Assembly (NCBI RefSeq): GCF_006968745.1
Contig: NZ_CP030118.1
Location: 1,810,654 to 1,874,653, forward strand
Source of the DNA: Brasilonema sennae CENA114
Lineage (GTDB): Bacteria > Cyanobacteriota > Cyanobacteriia > Cyanobacteriales > Nostocaceae
Direction: 5' to 3'
DNA: 64,000 bases
Part shown: positions 8,750 through 18,560 of the stretch, piece after piece
Position numbering within the stretch: the first letter of the stretch is position 1
Layout of the letters: each line of letters opens with the position of its first letter
Notes under the pieces: generated by a model
Databases searched by the model: none
Told to the model about the DNA's origin: nothing
Seen by the model: the letters and a program-made list of their open reading frames with translations, nothing else
Program-made: the position numbers and the translations under genes

Positions 8750-9664
8750 TTAGCTCTTTCTATATGCCAGAGCAAAGCGCTCAATGCCAGCTAAATCTTT
8801 ATGAATCTGAATGTTACAGTAACTCCCTTGATTGTGCAACATTTCTCCCACAGCATCTGCCTGTCCTTTCATCATCTCAATCAACCAAACCCCACCAGAG
8901 CGTAAATAGGTGGAAGAAATTTCTACCAAATGGCGGATGCAATCTAAACCATCTATGCCACCGTCTAAAGCTAAATGTGGTTCATGCTTAACAACTTCAA
9001 GCTGTAGGGTAGGTATGATGTTAGTGGGAATATAGGGCGGGTTAGATATCATTCCGCTGAATTGACCTTTAAGCGATGCTAAAGGTTGCCACCAAGAACC
9101 TTGGTAAAATTGAATACGCTCCCCAAAACCTAAATTTTGAGCGTTTGCCTTTGCAACCACTAGCGCCTCATGACTGTAGTCAACAGCGTGAATGATTGCT
9201 GTGGTGAAAACGTCTGCTAATCCAATGGCGATCGCCCCACTACCAGTTCCCAAATCAGCCCAGTGTCCTTGCTCTAAAGACGGTGTCACCTTACTGTTTC
9301 TAGCAGCAGCGACAGCTAAATCTATCAAGTACTCTGTTTCTGGTCTGGGAATCAAAACCGCTTTTGACACAGCGATTTTATACTTTCGCCAAGGAGTTGC
9401 TCCTGCAACATATTGTACTGGCAAGTGTTCATTTAAGCGCTGCTGCCAGAGTTTGTCTAAATCCTCTAAAGATAATTTCAAAGGAATCTCAGCCTGGTTT
9501 TTGTATGATTCCAAGCGTAATGCCAAGCGGTCTAATCCAGCGACTTCTTGTAGTAACCAATCGACTTCAGTAGGTAAAATAGCAGTGGCGTTGGCAGCTT
9601 GAATCGCCACGTTACGCCACTGCCAAAGTTGTAAACCAGTTACTGATAACTGCTTATCTGCCAT
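8750..9664 (-). CDS. prmC: Peptide chain release factor N5-glutamine methyltransferase
   Basis: A 304-residue SAM-dependent methyltransferase that methylates the Gln of the GGQ motif in RF1 and RF2. An N-terminal helical domain with LIPRPETEYLIDLAV precedes the SAM-binding motif WADLGTGSGAIAIGLA, and the catalytic motif is ISNPPYIP around residue 208. Its length fits the family. It is upstream of tsaC on the same strand with a large palindrome between them. RF3 (prfC), another termination factor, lies at the far end of the window and is unrelated in position. Confidence 0.92.
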   Translation of the reverse strand: MADKQLSVTGLQLWQWRNVAIQAANATAILPTEVDWLLQEVAGLDRLALRLESYKNQAEIPLKLSLEDLDKLWQQRLNEHLPVQYVAGATPWRKYKIAVSKAVLIPRPETEYLIDLAVAAARNSKVTPSLEQGHWADLGTGSGAIAIGLADVFTTAIIHAVDYSHEALVVAKANAQNLGFGERIQFYQGSWWQPLASLKGQFSGMISNPPYIPTNIIPTLQLEVVKHEPHLALDGGIDGLDCIRHLVEISSTYLRSGGVWLIEMMKGQADAVGEMLHNQGSYCNIQIHKDLAGIERFALAYRKS

Positions 9665-9688
9665 GCCTTTATACTATCAGGCATAAGT

Positions 9689-10498
9689 TTATTTCTTTTT
9701 GGCAGGGGGGTTTTGACTTGCACCACCACCTCGCTTGCTAACGACATACTGCATGCTCTCGGTAGATGGTACTATGGCGACTTGGCTGAGCCAAGTGTCA
9801 TTTTTCTCTTTCAAAGTTTTTATGACTCCCTCTATGTCCACAACCTGAATATCAGCCTTGGGAACTTGTTGCTTGACCTGGCTTAATAAATTTTGGGCGT
9901 CTTTTTGACTCAAGAACAAAGGAATAACTTCCTTATTGTCAGTCTTCCGTTTGACGGATACATATCCTTTATCTGGAGATCTAACAATAAAAACAGGCAC
10001 ACTTGGGAACTGCTTAACTTCTTTACCGCTTTGGCGCAGCAATGTTACTGCTCCTTCTAGATCTTGTTTTCCAGGATTAAAAGCAAACACTAGGTTGTTT
10101 GGTTTCTTGGCATTTTCTTGAAGTTTCTGATAAATCATCCCCAAAGGTACTGGCGTCACTTGCAGGCTTTTTAACATATCTGCCATTTTTGGATCTTTAC
10201 CTTTGACATTCCGCAGTTCGTTAATAAAAGCCTGAGCTTCCTGCCCACTCATAAAAACGTCTGTCACCGTAGCTTGTTTATTTTGAGCGTTTTGCGCATT
10301 TGCGGCATTGTTAGGCACTGTACGAGTGAGAGGCACACCCTGGTTGTTAGTAATCAAAAAGACTGGTACTGGATCTAATTTTTCTTTAATTTGTTGTTCT
10401 GTCAATGCGATTACTGGAAGATTTCCGCTAAAAACAGTTGTTAGCAGAGTACTCCCAACTAAAGTCAATGTTGTGCCCCAGCGAACTAATAAATTCAT
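9689..10498 (-). CDS. Tic22-like protein
   Basis: A 269-residue secreted protein. I start it at 10498 (MNLLVRWGTTLTLVGSTLL), which gives a clean signal peptide ending near VIALT; the open frame extends to 10540. The mature part contains repeated segments of the Tic22 type: LDPVPVFLITNNQGVPLT near the start, VFMSGQEAQAFINEL, then IPLFLSQKDAQNLLSQV. Cyanobacterial Tic22 homologues act in the periplasm or lumen in outer-membrane biogenesis. The C-terminus ends in a Gly/Lys-rich tail. It lies 24 bp upstream of prmC on the same strand, so an operon is possible. Confidence 0.8.
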   Translation of the reverse strand: MNLLVRWGTTLTLVGSTLLTTVFSGNLPVIALTEQQIKEKLDPVPVFLITNNQGVPLTRTVPNNAANAQNAQNKQATVTDVFMSGQEAQAFINELRNVKGKDPKMADMLKSLQVTPVPLGMIYQKLQENAKKPNNLVFAFNPGKQDLEGAVTLLRQSGKEVKQFPSVPVFIVRSPDKGYVSVKRKTDNKEVIPLFLSQKDAQNLLSQVKQQVPKADIQVVDIEGVIKTLKEKNDTWLSQVAIVPSTESMQYVVSKRGGGASQNPPAKKK

Positions 10499-11116
10499 AA
10501 CTACTCCTCGCATCAATTTCTCTAAAATCAAGTCTGACAATATAGTTGGATTTGCACAGTATTAACCAGTTCTAGATATATTACCTTCTTTGCTCATTAA
10601 CTGTGCTGTTTTCGGTATTTCAATTTCGCCCTACTAAACAATTGCGCTCGAACGGTAGATGATTGCTGTAATTAACAAAGGCGAAAAATGTGCTTTTTAC
10701 TTCAAGGGTGTCTTCTGCCATTCTATTGGCTTTTTCAGCTATGGTTGACGACAAGAAATATAAGATCGTTCCTTCTAGATTTGCCGCAAAATGTCTCAAG
10801 CTTTACAGATTTCCTTTCTTGTGGGTTTATTCAATGCTTGGAATTTATTTTGGCTAATAGAAAATAAGAAATAGCAAAGCAACATGACTATTGCTTCCGG
10901 GAAAATATGCAATTTCAGTGTACATTGTCTGACAAATCAAACAAATAGTTGTAGCACAATCCAGTTTTGACTTTTTGATTTAATTTTTTGATGGTATATC
11001 CAAAAAATAATGTAAGTCATTTATGTATGCTTGAGTCATTTGCACGCTCAACCTAAGATAACAGAATTTGAACTGATATCGTGTTTGCTTGCGCTAATTG
11101 GTTGCACTATATAAAT
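10499..11116. other. Intergenic stretch without recognised gene
   Basis: About 620 bp upstream of the Tic22-like gene. It is A+T-rich with no convincing open frame, tRNA or strong hairpin. It should contain the promoter of the Tic22-like gene, which I cannot place. Confidence 0.4.
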
Positions 11117-11148
11117 AAACCCTAGACCTGTATTCTGATCTAGGGTTT
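11117..11148 (-). terminator. Hairpin downstream of tRNA-Pro
   Basis: AAACCCTAGA (11117-11126) and TCTAGGGTTT (11139-11148) form a perfect 10-bp stem with a 12-base loop. On the minus strand it follows the tRNA by 17 bases and is followed by an A+T-rich stretch (ATTTATATAG). It is a likely terminator for the tRNA. Confidence 0.65.
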
Positions 11149-11165
11149 ACTATTCATCTATAAGA

Positions 11166-11239
11166 TCGGGATGACAGGATTTGAACCTGCGGCATCCTGC
11201 TCCCAAAGCAGGCGCGCTACCAAGCTGCGCTACATCCCG
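11166..11239 (-). tRNA. tRNA-Pro (anticodon TGG)
   Basis: Reading the minus strand, a 74-nt cloverleaf is complete. The acceptor CGGGATG pairs with CATCCCG. The D arm is GCGC/GCGC, and the anticodon stem CCTGC/GCAGG encloses TTTGGGA with anticodon TGG. A 5-base variable loop precedes the T arm GCAGG-TTCAAAT-CCTGT. The discriminator is A, and CCA is not encoded. No intron is present. Confidence 0.96.
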
Positions 11240-11415
11240 ATTAATTTGTTATTCTAACTTAGTTGTTGCTTTTTGGCGACAATCAATAGCTTTTTTTAGA
11301 TTTTACTTGATTATGTTGCCAAATGTTCACCCACATCATACCATGCTTTTTTGCTTTTTGTAAACTGTTGCGTTCCCTATACATAGACTTATAACAGTAA
11401 TGTCTCTGTTAAAAA

Positions 11416-11967
11416 TTAATGAGGGTACCAAAACATACCTTTGATGCCTTCTGGATCGGACATAAACCCCAAACCCCGATAAAAATCTAAGACATGGGGG
11501 TCAGCAAATAGAGTCACATTACTAATTTCTTCGCTCCTGAGTTTTTTGAGTACATATTTCATAAGTGCCTTTCCCAGTCCTTTTGCTTGAAAGTCTGGGT
11601 GAACTACCACATCCCAAATTGTGGCATTAAAGGCATGATCTGACGTCGCACGGGCAAAACCAATAAGTCGCCTTTTGTTTCCTCGCACTTGCCACATAGA
11701 AGCGACAAGAAAACTATGCTCTATAGCTTTTTTTACCTTTCGTAAAGGACGACGCGACCAACCGACGGAATCGCATAGTTCCTCTAGTTCATACAGGTCG
11801 AGATCTCGCTCCGTACTAAAAACTATGCGAGTTTCCTGCTGATGAACTTCGCCAACACCATTCAAGTCTGAGTTACCTACAGTTTCAACTGCATACTCTT
11901 CTGAGGGTGTTGTCCTAGTTGTTGAGTTAGCTTCTGATGTACTAAACCAAGTTTTCCAAAAACCCAT
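11416..11967 (-). CDS. GNAT-family N-acetyltransferase
   Basis: A 183-residue acetyl-CoA-dependent acetyltransferase. I choose the ATG at 11967 ([14 protein letters not shown]); a longer frame begins at a GTG at 12027. The first ~60 residues are polar and variable. The GNAT core follows: [21 protein letters not shown] split around residue 120, then the acetyl-CoA loop [14 protein letters not shown], and FYRGLGF at the end. The layout resembles the cyanobacterial and plastid NSI/SNAT group, so a protein-lysine or arylalkylamine substrate is possible. A second GNAT at 54771-55244 shares the same core motif. Confidence 0.8.
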   Translation of the reverse strand: MGFWKTWFSTSEANSTTRTTPSEEYAVETVGNSDLNGVGEVHQQETRIVFSTERDLDLYELEELCDSVGWSRRPLRKVKKAIEHSFLVASMWQVRGNKRRLIGFARATSDHAFNATIWDVVVHPDFQAKGLGKALMKYVLKKLRSEEISNVTLFADPHVLDFYRGLGFMSDPEGIKGMFWYPH

Positions 11968-12282
11968 GCCAACGTGGTTCAGGTAGTATATACGAGGTGG
12001 TTTTGACAGATAAGAGTGCTGATTCACTTGTGATTCAACTATCTACGTTGTATTCCGCAACACATACAGTTGTTTTGTCTGTTGGCGGAATTTTCCGATG
12101 ACAGTAGTCATCAAGGGTGCATCTTACACTAGTCTTTTTCAACTTTAGCATTTTGTTGTGGAGCTAAGAAGAAATTAGCTAAAACGGAAACATTATTGTG
12201 TATGACACCAGAATTCATGTGCCTCCATTTTCCAATCTCCTTATCTTGCCAACTCCCGAACTGAACGGGGTACGATAGAAAT

Positions 12283-13212
12283 ATGGCAACCATCGAAATC
12301 TTGGGCGTTCCACACGCATACGAACTCACAGCTCCTACGAACTACCCCGACACTTTAGTTTTTATCCACGGATGGCTCAATAGCCGTGGATACTGGCAAC
12401 CTGTAATTTCTCGGTTGTCAGATGATTTTCAGTGTCTGTCTTATGATTTAAGAGGTTTTGGGGAGTCGCAACAGAAATTAAAAACTGATTTTAGTCAAGA
12501 ACAAAATTATTTCAGCCAAAGTACTAAATCTAGTCGTGCAGTTGTTGATTCCTTTGATTCTGTGTATACTCCAGCTGCCTACACTCAAGATTTAGCAGAT
12601 ATTCTCAAACAGTTAAATGTCAAGAGTGCTTGGTTGATTGGTCATTCTTTGGGAGGCACGATCGCCCTTTGGGGTGCTGCCCATATGCCGGAATGTGTCA
12701 AAGGAGTTATTTGTATTAACTCTGGTGGTGGGATTTACCTCAAGGAAGCTTTTGAGCAGTTTCGTTCAGCCGGTCAGCGGTTTTTACAAGTTCGCCCTAA
12801 ATGGCTTGGGCAATTGCCCCTGATTGATTTACTGTTTACTAGAGCGAGTGTAGCACGTCCTTTGGAGCGTAATTGGGCACGGCAGCGAGTGATTGATTTT
12901 GTTGTTGCCGACCCAGAAGCTGCTTTGGGAGCGTTGCTAGATTCTACAACAGAGGAAGAAATTAACTGTTTGCCACAGTTGGTTGCTCAACTTAAGCAAC
13001 CAATTTATTTTTTAGCTGGTGCGGAAGACAAGGTTATGGAACCTAAGTATGTCCGTCATTTAGCTAGCTTTCACCCTCTTTTTTCTTACTGTGGTGACAA
13101 TGTGATCGAAATTCCTGACTGCGGACACTTAGCAATGTTGGAACAGCCGGATGCAGTTGCTACTCATATTCGCTCTGTTGTCAAGAATCAATCGTCAGTC
13201 GTCAATTGTTAA
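12283..13212 (+). CDS. Alpha/beta hydrolase
   Basis: A 309-residue cytoplasmic hydrolase with no signal peptide. The oxyanion motif VFIHGWLNSRGYW is near residue 28. DLRGFGES follows, and the nucleophile elbow GHSLGG places the catalytic Ser at residue 122. The acid is probably in the AGAEDKVM segment, and the His is in CGHLAML near residue 290. A polar insert (~residues 65-95) separates strand 4 from the elbow. The substrate is unknown. It stands alone, with its start 316 bp from the divergent GNAT gene and repeats downstream. Confidence 0.85.
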   Translation: MATIEILGVPHAYELTAPTNYPDTLVFIHGWLNSRGYWQPVISRLSDDFQCLSYDLRGFGESQQKLKTDFSQEQNYFSQSTKSSRAVVDSFDSVYTPAAYTQDLADILKQLNVKSAWLIGHSLGGTIALWGAAHMPECVKGVICINSGGGIYLKEAFEQFRSAGQRFLQVRPKWLGQLPLIDLLFTRASVARPLERNWARQRVIDFVVADPEAALGALLDSTTEEEINCLPQLVAQLKQPIYFLAGAEDKVMEPKYVRHLASFHPLFSYCGDNVIEIPDCGHLAMLEQPDAVATHIRSVVKNQSSVVNC

Positions 13213-13543
13213 TAGAGTCACTGAATTTTGGATTTTGGATTTGAAATTTTAGATTGACAAGGCAGCTTTCGGGTTGTTGCTTCTTACCCGTTCGCGTAGC
13301 GTCTTTGGAGGAGATAAGCTGCCGCTGACTTTGCGTCGGCTTGAAACCCTTTTTTAGAATCTAGATTTTAATCCAAAATCCGTCAATTAAAGAAAAGCCG
13401 ATTTAAAGAATTGAAAACCAAGATCTGGAAGAATTTAAGCCTCTAGTCCCACGGCTCAACTCAATCTTCTAATCTAAAATTTAAAATCTAAAATCCAAAA
13501 TTCGGGAATCCAAAATCTAAAATCTAAAATTGTCTCGGTCAAG
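13213..13543. repeat. A+T-rich short-repeat spacer between hydrolase and tsaD
   Basis: Runs of the imperfect decamer AATCTAAAAT and its complement (TTTGGATTTTGGATTT) flank a G+C-rich core that contains CGTTCGCGTAGCGTCT. The same core reappears in the repeat arrays near 16.5, 18.2 and 62.5 kb. There is no open frame of interest. The opposed A+T-rich runs can pair across the whole spacer. Confidence 0.6.
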
Positions 13544-14602
13544 TTAAAGATTATCTGTACCAATTTGATACAACTCCATAACTTGGCTCAGCGCTAACCT
13601 AGAGTGAACGCCTAAGGTCAGAGGCGAAGTATGACCTCTGTTGAGGTGGTCAGCAGCAGTACAACCAATCATAGCGGCATTATCAGTACAAAATTTTAGG
13701 GGAGGGAATAGCACGCGTAGGTTATGAGTTTGTGCTGCTTGTTGTAAATGTTGTCTTAACCCACTGTTGGCTGCTACGCCTCCACCAACAGCAATGGTGG
13801 AAAGACCATAATCTGTAGCACAAGTTATTGCCCTTTTGGTGAGGGAGCGTGCTACAGTTTCCTGAAAACTAGCCGCCACATCTTTTGTTGGTAAAGACTG
13901 TCCATCTTTCTCAAATTGCTGTACCAACCGCAACACTGCTGTTTTTAACCCACTAAAACTCGCATCATACCGATGATATCCACCTTCTGGTAGAGAAATT
14001 TTCCCCTCTGGTAATGTAAAAGCTTGCGGATTTCCCTGCTTTGCTAGCTTGTCAATTACGGGTCCGCCAGGATATCCCAAATGTAACAAACGTGCTACTT
14101 TATCAAACGCTTCACCCGCAGCATCATCACGAGTTTCTCCTAGGGTTTCATACACACCACAATCTTTGACGTGAATCAAGCTTGTATGACCACCAGAAAC
14201 TAGTAAGCTAAGAAAAGGAGGCTCTAAGGTTGGCTCACTTAAATAAGTTGCATAAATGTGACCTTCGAGATGATGAACACCCAAAAATGGCTTGTTATGT
14301 ACCATTGCTAAGGTTTTGGCGGCAGTTAACCCGACCAATAACGCCCCAACCAACCCAGGAGCACAAGTTGCGGCGATACCATCAATTTTGCCCCAATCTA
14401 CTTCTGCTTGTTCCAGGGCAAGGGCTATCGCCCCATTTATCGTTTCTAGATGCTGCCGGGACGCCACTTCCGGTACAACTCCACCATACTGCTGATGAAC
14501 TGGAATTTGCGAAGCAATAATACTACTACAAACTTGACGATTATTTACAATTGCCACGGCAGTTTCATCACAGCTCGTTTCTATTGCTAAAACAGTTGCC
14601 AT
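13544..14602 (-). CDS. tsaD: tRNA N6-adenosine threonylcarbamoyltransferase
   Basis: A 352-residue ASKHA-fold enzyme that transfers the threonylcarbamoyl group to A37 of ANN-decoding tRNAs. The start [19 protein letters not shown] is the family signature. Metal ligands lie in VHHLEGH (His111, His115). Later motifs include [37 protein letters not shown] and [12 protein letters not shown], with a final [10 protein letters not shown] carrying the third metal ligand. The partners TsaB and TsaE are not in the window, while tsaC is at 8002-8634. Confidence 0.95.
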   Translation of the reverse strand: MATVLAIETSCDETAVAIVNNRQVCSSIIASQIPVHQQYGGVVPEVASRQHLETINGAIALALEQAEVDWGKIDGIAATCAPGLVGALLVGLTAAKTLAMVHNKPFLGVHHLEGHIYATYLSEPTLEPPFLSLLVSGGHTSLIHVKDCGVYETLGETRDDAAGEAFDKVARLLHLGYPGGPVIDKLAKQGNPQAFTLPEGKISLPEGGYHRYDASFSGLKTAVLRLVQQFEKDGQSLPTKDVAASFQETVARSLTKRAITCATDYGLSTIAVGGGVAANSGLRQHLQQAAQTHNLRVLFPPLKFCTDNAAMIGCTAADHLNRGHTSPLTLGVHSRLALSQVMELYQIGTDNL

Positions 14603-14907
14603 TGCTACAATAACATGGTAAGTACAAAGGAGCTATTCAGCTACAGGTGTTTCTCTTGCACAAAAGGCAGCAGGTTACTGAGTGCCCGGTTGTGAGTAAA
14701 ATTATAGAAAAATTTTACTTATAACTGACTTGTGAACTCAGAACTTCATAAGAACTGGTTTGAGAAGCTTTAACTTTTATTTACTTCAACTTTACTCGGT
14801 TCACGCGCAAGAGTATCATGACATCCTAGTTCTACAAATCAAGATTGTACAAGCCGCTTCGTTTTGTACAAAAAACTTTTTGTTTCGTAATAAAAGGAAA
14901 CAATTCC
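14603..14907. other. psaF upstream region
   Basis: A 305-bp gap between the divergent tsaD and psaF genes. It must hold the psaFJL promoter and leader. I see an A+T-rich tract but cannot assign -10/-35 elements or an RpaB-type site with confidence. Confidence 0.35.
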
Positions 14908-15405
14908 ATGCGTCGCTTGTTTGCTTTAGTTCTAGCTATTTGTGTTTGGTTCAACTTTTCCCCACCAGCTTTAGCGCTTGGGGAGAATCTTGTACCATGT
15001 GCTGAATCTCCAAGCTTTCAGGAGAGAGCAGCATCTGCCCGGAATACAACAGCTGACCCCGAATCTGGGAAAAAGCGGTTTGAGCGCTATTCTCAAGCGC
15101 TGTGCGGACCAGAAGGTTTACCTCATCTCATAGTAGATGGTCGCTTAGATCGCGCTGGTGACTTTCTGATTCCTAGCATTCTTTTTCTTTACATCGCTGG
15201 TTGGATTGGCTGGGTAGGTCGTACCTACCTACAGGTCATTAAAAAACAAGGGGGCGATGTTGAACAAAAAGAAATTCAGATTGATGTTGCTCTAGCGCTT
15301 CCAATTATGGCATCAGGCTTTGCTTGGCCAGCAGCAGCAGTACAACAACTACTGTCTGGTCAACTCACAGCCAAAGATGAAGAAGTTCCTATTTCGCCGC
15401 GTTAA
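14908..15405 (+). CDS. psaF: Photosystem I reaction centre subunit III
   Basis: A 165-residue PSI subunit. Start 14908 ([15 protein letters not shown]) is preceded by AAGGAAA at a good distance; the open frame extends further upstream without support. A signal peptide ends at PPALA, placing the N-terminal domain in the thylakoid lumen, where it docks electron donors (plastocyanin/cytochrome c6) in some organisms. [10 protein letters not shown] and the second Cys in [16 protein letters not shown] are conserved PsaF features. One transmembrane helix ([19 protein letters not shown]) follows. It is first in psaF-psaJ-psaL. Confidence 0.97.
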   Translation: MRRLFALVLAICVWFNFSPPALALGENLVPCAESPSFQERAASARNTTADPESGKKRFERYSQALCGPEGLPHLIVDGRLDRAGDFLIPSILFLYIAGWIGWVGRTYLQVIKKQGGDVEQKEIQIDVALALPIMASGFAWPAAAVQQLLSGQLTAKDEEVPISPR

Positions 15406-15444
15406 TTCAACATCACTCATTCACACATTTTGGAGTATAGATTC

Positions 15445-15579
15445 ATGAACCAAAATCATTTTGTGAAGTTTCTTTCCACAGCACCAGTGATCACTACCAT
15501 ATGGTTGTTCATCACTGCTGGCATTTTGATTGAATTTAATCGGTTTTTCCCTGATTTACTTTTCCATCCCATGCCGTAA
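15445..15579 (+). CDS. psaJ: Photosystem I reaction centre subunit IX
   Basis: A 44-residue single-helix membrane protein. The translation starts [17 protein letters not shown], continues [17 protein letters not shown], and ends [10 protein letters not shown] before TAA at 15577-15579. This is the standard PsaJ sequence: a stromal N-terminus, one transmembrane helix and a short lumenal tail. It binds PsaF and a few chlorophylls. It begins 39 bp after psaF with TGGAG 9 bases before the start, and psaL follows 47 bp later. Confidence 0.96.
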   Translation: MNQNHFVKFLSTAPVITTIWLFITAGILIEFNRFFPDLLFHPMP

Positions 15580-15626
15580 ATTACGGAGAAAACTGCCAAT
15601 ACTTTATTGAGAGGCACACAGAACAT

Positions 15627-16142
15627 ATGCAAGCAGTAGATGCGTCAAAAAATCTTGCCAGCGATCCTAGAAATCGCGAAGTTGTTTTCCCTGAATGGCG
15701 CGATCCACAACGGGGCAACTTGGAAACACCGGTTAATTCTTCTCCCTTAATCAAGTGGTTCATCAGTAATTTGCCCGCCTATCGTCCAGGGCTAACTCCT
15801 TTCAGGAGAGGACTAGAAGTTGGGATGGCTCATGGTTACTGGGTTTTTGGTCCATTCGCCAAACTCGGTCCCCTGCGCGATACGCCTAATGCCAACTTAG
15901 CGGGATTACTGTCAACCTTGGGCTTCGTAGTCCTTATGACTGGAGTCATATCTCTATATGCAGCTAGCAATCCCCCTGAACCAAGCGTGACTGTGACTGC
16001 ACCCAATCCTCCAAATGCTTTTAAATCTGGTGAAGGTTGGAATGGCTTTGCCAGTGCTTTCTTAATCGGTGGTATTGGTGGTGCAGTAGTCGCTTACTTT
16101 TTAACTAGTAATCTCAGTCTGATTCAAGGTTTGTTTGGCTAA
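15627..16142 (+). CDS. psaL: Photosystem I reaction centre subunit XI
   Basis: A 171-residue membrane subunit that makes the contacts between PSI monomers. The N-terminal stromal segment contains NLETPVNSSPLIKWFI, followed by RPGLTPFRRGLEVGMAHGY and PFAKLGPLRDTPNANLAGLL (chlorophyll-binding region). Two hydrophobic helices at the middle (LGFVVLMTGVISLYAA) and end (FLIGGIGGAVVAYFLT) complete the usual layout. Its position directly after psaF-psaJ, not with psaI, is the order reported for cyanobacteria that form PSI tetramers. Confidence 0.97.
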   Translation: MQAVDASKNLASDPRNREVVFPEWRDPQRGNLETPVNSSPLIKWFISNLPAYRPGLTPFRRGLEVGMAHGYWVFGPFAKLGPLRDTPNANLAGLLSTLGFVVLMTGVISLYAASNPPEPSVTVTAPNPPNAFKSGEGWNGFASAFLIGGIGGAVVAYFLTSNLSLIQGLFG

Positions 16143-16208
16143 TAAGTGTTCTGAGGCATGAGGTCATAATACCTCTATCAAAAAGCCGCCAGACAGATTA
16201 CAAAAGAT

Positions 16209-16254
16209 AAAGGACGCAAGGAAAAGGTTTACGTAACTTTTTCTTGCGTCCTTT
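16209..16254 (+). terminator. Terminator of psaFJL
   Basis: AAAGGACGCAAGGAAAAG (16209-16226) is complementary to CTTTTTCTTGCGTCCTTT (16237-16254), giving an ~18-bp stem with one mismatch and a 10-base loop. It is 66 bp after the psaL stop. The 3' arm ends CCTTT and there is no long T run after it, but the stem is strong. Confidence 0.75.
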
Positions 16255-16269
16255 AGTTGTGACTTTACC

Positions 16270-16860
16270 TCCAACAGCGTCAACCCCCTAAGCCCTTCGG
16301 GCACGCTACGCGAACGGGGGAATTCAAAATTCAAAATTCAAAGTTCAAAATTAAGAACTCTACGGACGCCAGGTGCTACCCTATGGCTGACGCCACGCCT
16401 TACGGCTATCGGGAAGCCGCCCTCCGGGCGTCTACAAGTCGGGGAACCCGAACGCCAGATACCTCTAGGCGACTGCGTAAGCGCAAGCGCACGCCAAGGG
16501 CGTAAGCGCAAGCGCACGCTAAGAGCGAACGCGTAAGCGTGTCCCTTTGGGACTTACGCGTAGCGTCTGGGCAGGAGATACCCGAAGGGCACTGGCTCCC
16601 CAATGCACTGGCTCCCCAATGCACTGGCTCATAAATCCGGGGCATTGAGTCATGTTGCTGCGCATTTTTTATACCTCTATTCATAAAATTAAGGGGCTTG
16701 AAACCCTTGCTCAAATTCAAATGTCATTCCAAAATTCAAAGAATTTAAAAATTTTCAATTCAAAATTTCTTGATTATTTTTGAATTTTGAATTTTGAATT
16801 TGAGCGTTCGCCCTTGGCGTGCGCCTCTGGCGCTCAGCGAGGGTCATAGGAGGGTTTTAC
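16270..16860. repeat. Mixed repeat array downstream of psaL
   Basis: A 590-bp mosaic with no credible gene. AATTCAAA-type heptamers (16320-16350, 16710-16800) border G+C-rich palindromes: GCCCTTCGGGC, CGCCCTCCGGGCG, repeated AAGCGCAAGCGCACGC units, CGCGTAAGCGTGTCCC with its complement, and two tandem copies of CACTGGCTCCCCAATG. The open frame on the minus strand here is an artefact of the repeats. Related arrays lie at 18.1-18.5, 58.5-58.85 and 62.38-62.58 kb. Confidence 0.75.
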
Positions 16861-16869
16861 CAACGAGTG

Positions 16870-17469
16870 TTAACTCAGTATGGCTGCTTCTATGGAATTG
16901 AGAGCGCTTTCAAAATCGTCATTAACAATTTGAATATCAAACTCATCAGCAGCATTTATTTCTTCTTGAGCACAGCGCAGACGACGGGCGATCGCCTCAT
17001 CTGAATCCTGTGCCCGACCACGTATTCGTTTTTCTAATTCACTCATAGAAGGCGGCAAAATGAAAATACTCAGGGCGCTAGGATAACAAGTGTGAATTTG
17101 TCGTGCTCCTTTTAGCTCAATTTCTAGCACAACCCTTTTGCCAGAGCGAATTTGGTTCATTACGGCTTCTCGCGGAGTGCCGTAATAATTACCAGCAAAT
17201 TCTGCCCACTCCAATAATTCGCCAGCAGCAACCAATTCTTCAAACTCTCTACGGCTGACAAAATAATAATCTTTGCCGTTCGTTTCCCCTGGACGAGGAG
17301 AACGAGTCGTCACCGATACAGAATAATGCAGTTGGGGATGACGCTGTAAGAGCGATCGCATTAAAGTGCCTTTGCCAACTCCACTTGGACCAGTCAAGAT
17401 AATTAGCTTGCCTGTTGGCGGGCATTCTTTAGTAGTAGCACCACTTTTAGTGCTGATAACTTGCATCAT
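16870..17469 (-). CDS. gmk: Guanylate kinase
   Basis: A 199-residue nucleoside monophosphate kinase converting GMP to GDP with ATP. The P-loop GPSGVGKGTL lies at residues 27-36. TTRSPRPGETNGKDYYFV split near residue 60 forms the GMP-binding region, and EWAEFAGNYYGTP follows. RIRGRAQDSDEAIARRL is the lid/adenine region. Length and order are typical. It is 164 bp downstream of the remA-like gene on the same strand, a common pairing. Confidence 0.95.
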   Translation of the reverse strand: MMQVISTKSGATTKECPPTGKLIILTGPSGVGKGTLMRSLLQRHPQLHYSVSVTTRSPRPGETNGKDYYFVSRREFEELVAAGELLEWAEFAGNYYGTPREAVMNQIRSGKRVVLEIELKGARQIHTCYPSALSIFILPPSMSELEKRIRGRAQDSDEAIARRLRCAQEEINAADEFDIQIVNDDFESALNSIEAAILS

Positions 17470-17633
17470 CCGTTTAACCTGTGAATTAATTAGTAGATAC
17501 TATTCATTGGCCATGAGTCTGACGACTCCTGACTAACGAAATTTTGTAGCCTAGGTGACATAAAACCACTGTTATTCACATGGTACTGCTGGTATGGCGC
17601 AAATAGGCGTGGGACTATAGATTTAACCTTTGC

Positions 17634-17903
17634 TCAATTATCTACAGCTTGATGGTGATCACGTGTGATCACAAAGCGATTCGCTACCGTTTCCGGTTGA
17701 ATCGCCGAAAGAATAACGTGACTGGAATCAGTGATGATAACAGCCCTAGTACGACGACCGTAAGTTGCGTCGATCAGTTGACCGCGATCACGCGCATCAG
17801 TGATGATCCGCTTAATCGGGGCAGACTCTGGACTGACAATGGCAACTACTCGGTTGGCAGACACGATGTTGCCAAAGCCGATGTTGATTAACTGAATGTC
17901 CAT
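17634..17903 (-). CDS. RemA-like DUF370 regulatory protein
   Basis: An 89-residue protein starting [14 protein letters not shown], with [19 protein letters not shown] and [16 protein letters not shown]. This matches the DUF370/RemA family, whose Bacillus member is a DNA-binding activator of matrix genes. In cyanobacteria the family is widespread and usually sits beside gmk, as here, but its target is not established. The C-terminal ~12 residues beyond the core are variable. Confidence 0.85.
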   Translation of the reverse strand: MDIQLINIGFGNIVSANRVVAIVSPESAPIKRIITDARDRGQLIDATYGRRTRAVIITDSSHVILSAIQPETVANRFVITRDHHQAVDN

Positions 17904-18109
17904 AAAAAAACTGACGCTAAACGCGGTGAGAGAAGCTTTTAAAGAACTATTCTTTATGTTATCTACAAAAAATAGGAGTTACAACGCTTATACTTACGTC
18001 AGTCTTCGTTTTTAAGTTCATTAATCCCTTTTTTAGCTATTTCTGAGCCAAGAATACTAAAAATCTACCTAAAGGAATAGGCTCATATAGGAATCCGGTT
18101 TGATTTGGT

Positions 18110-18500
18110 CAGACCAGTGCTTGATGAGGGTTTCCCGACAGAGGCATCTGGTGAGACAGCGCTATGCAGTCCTTGTCTCCCGACAGAGGCGATTGCGTAA
18201 GAGTAAGCGCAAGCGCACGAATCGAGCGAACACGTAAGCGTGTCCCTTTGGCACTTACAAAGTAGCGTCTGGGCAGGAGATACCCGATAGCCCTCCGGGA
18301 ACGCCCGTCGCCTGCACAGGAGCCAGTACTTGATGAGGGTCTCCCTCATTCTGGCGTTGGAGACCCTACCAAGAGCGCGCTTACTCACCCTAAGGCGTGG
18401 CGGAGCGCCATAGGACGTTCGCCGTAAGGCGTGCGCTCTGCGCACACCCGAAGGATCACAGAGTAGAGATCCGTAACACGGAACTGTACCTAGTTTTACA
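18110..18500. repeat. G+C-rich palindromic repeat array
   Basis: Repeats of the same family as at 16.4 kb: TTTCCCGACAGAGGC, GCGTAAGCGTGTCCC, AAGCGCAAGCGCACG-type units, TAGCGTCTGGGCAGGAGATACCC split by short spacers, and GCCCTCCGGGAACGCCCG. The minus-strand open frame over this stretch has an Arg/Ala/Cys-rich translation of the repeats and is not a gene. Confidence 0.7.
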
Positions 18501-18560
18501 AAAATCAAATAGGAATTTTATATGAATTCAAAAAATAATTGCAATTTTTGTATTTTAGCT

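Noticed and set aside
12129-12329. Minus-strand ORF overlapping the hydrolase start
   Set aside because: Overlaps the well-supported alpha/beta hydrolase gene and has no recognisable features.
16406-16720. Minus-strand ORF of 104 codons
   Set aside because: Lies wholly in the G+C-rich repeat array; the translation is repeat-derived and Arg/Ala-rich.
18083-18508. Minus-strand ORF of 141 codons
   Set aside because: Covers palindromic repeats shared with other intergenic arrays; no start signal or domain.
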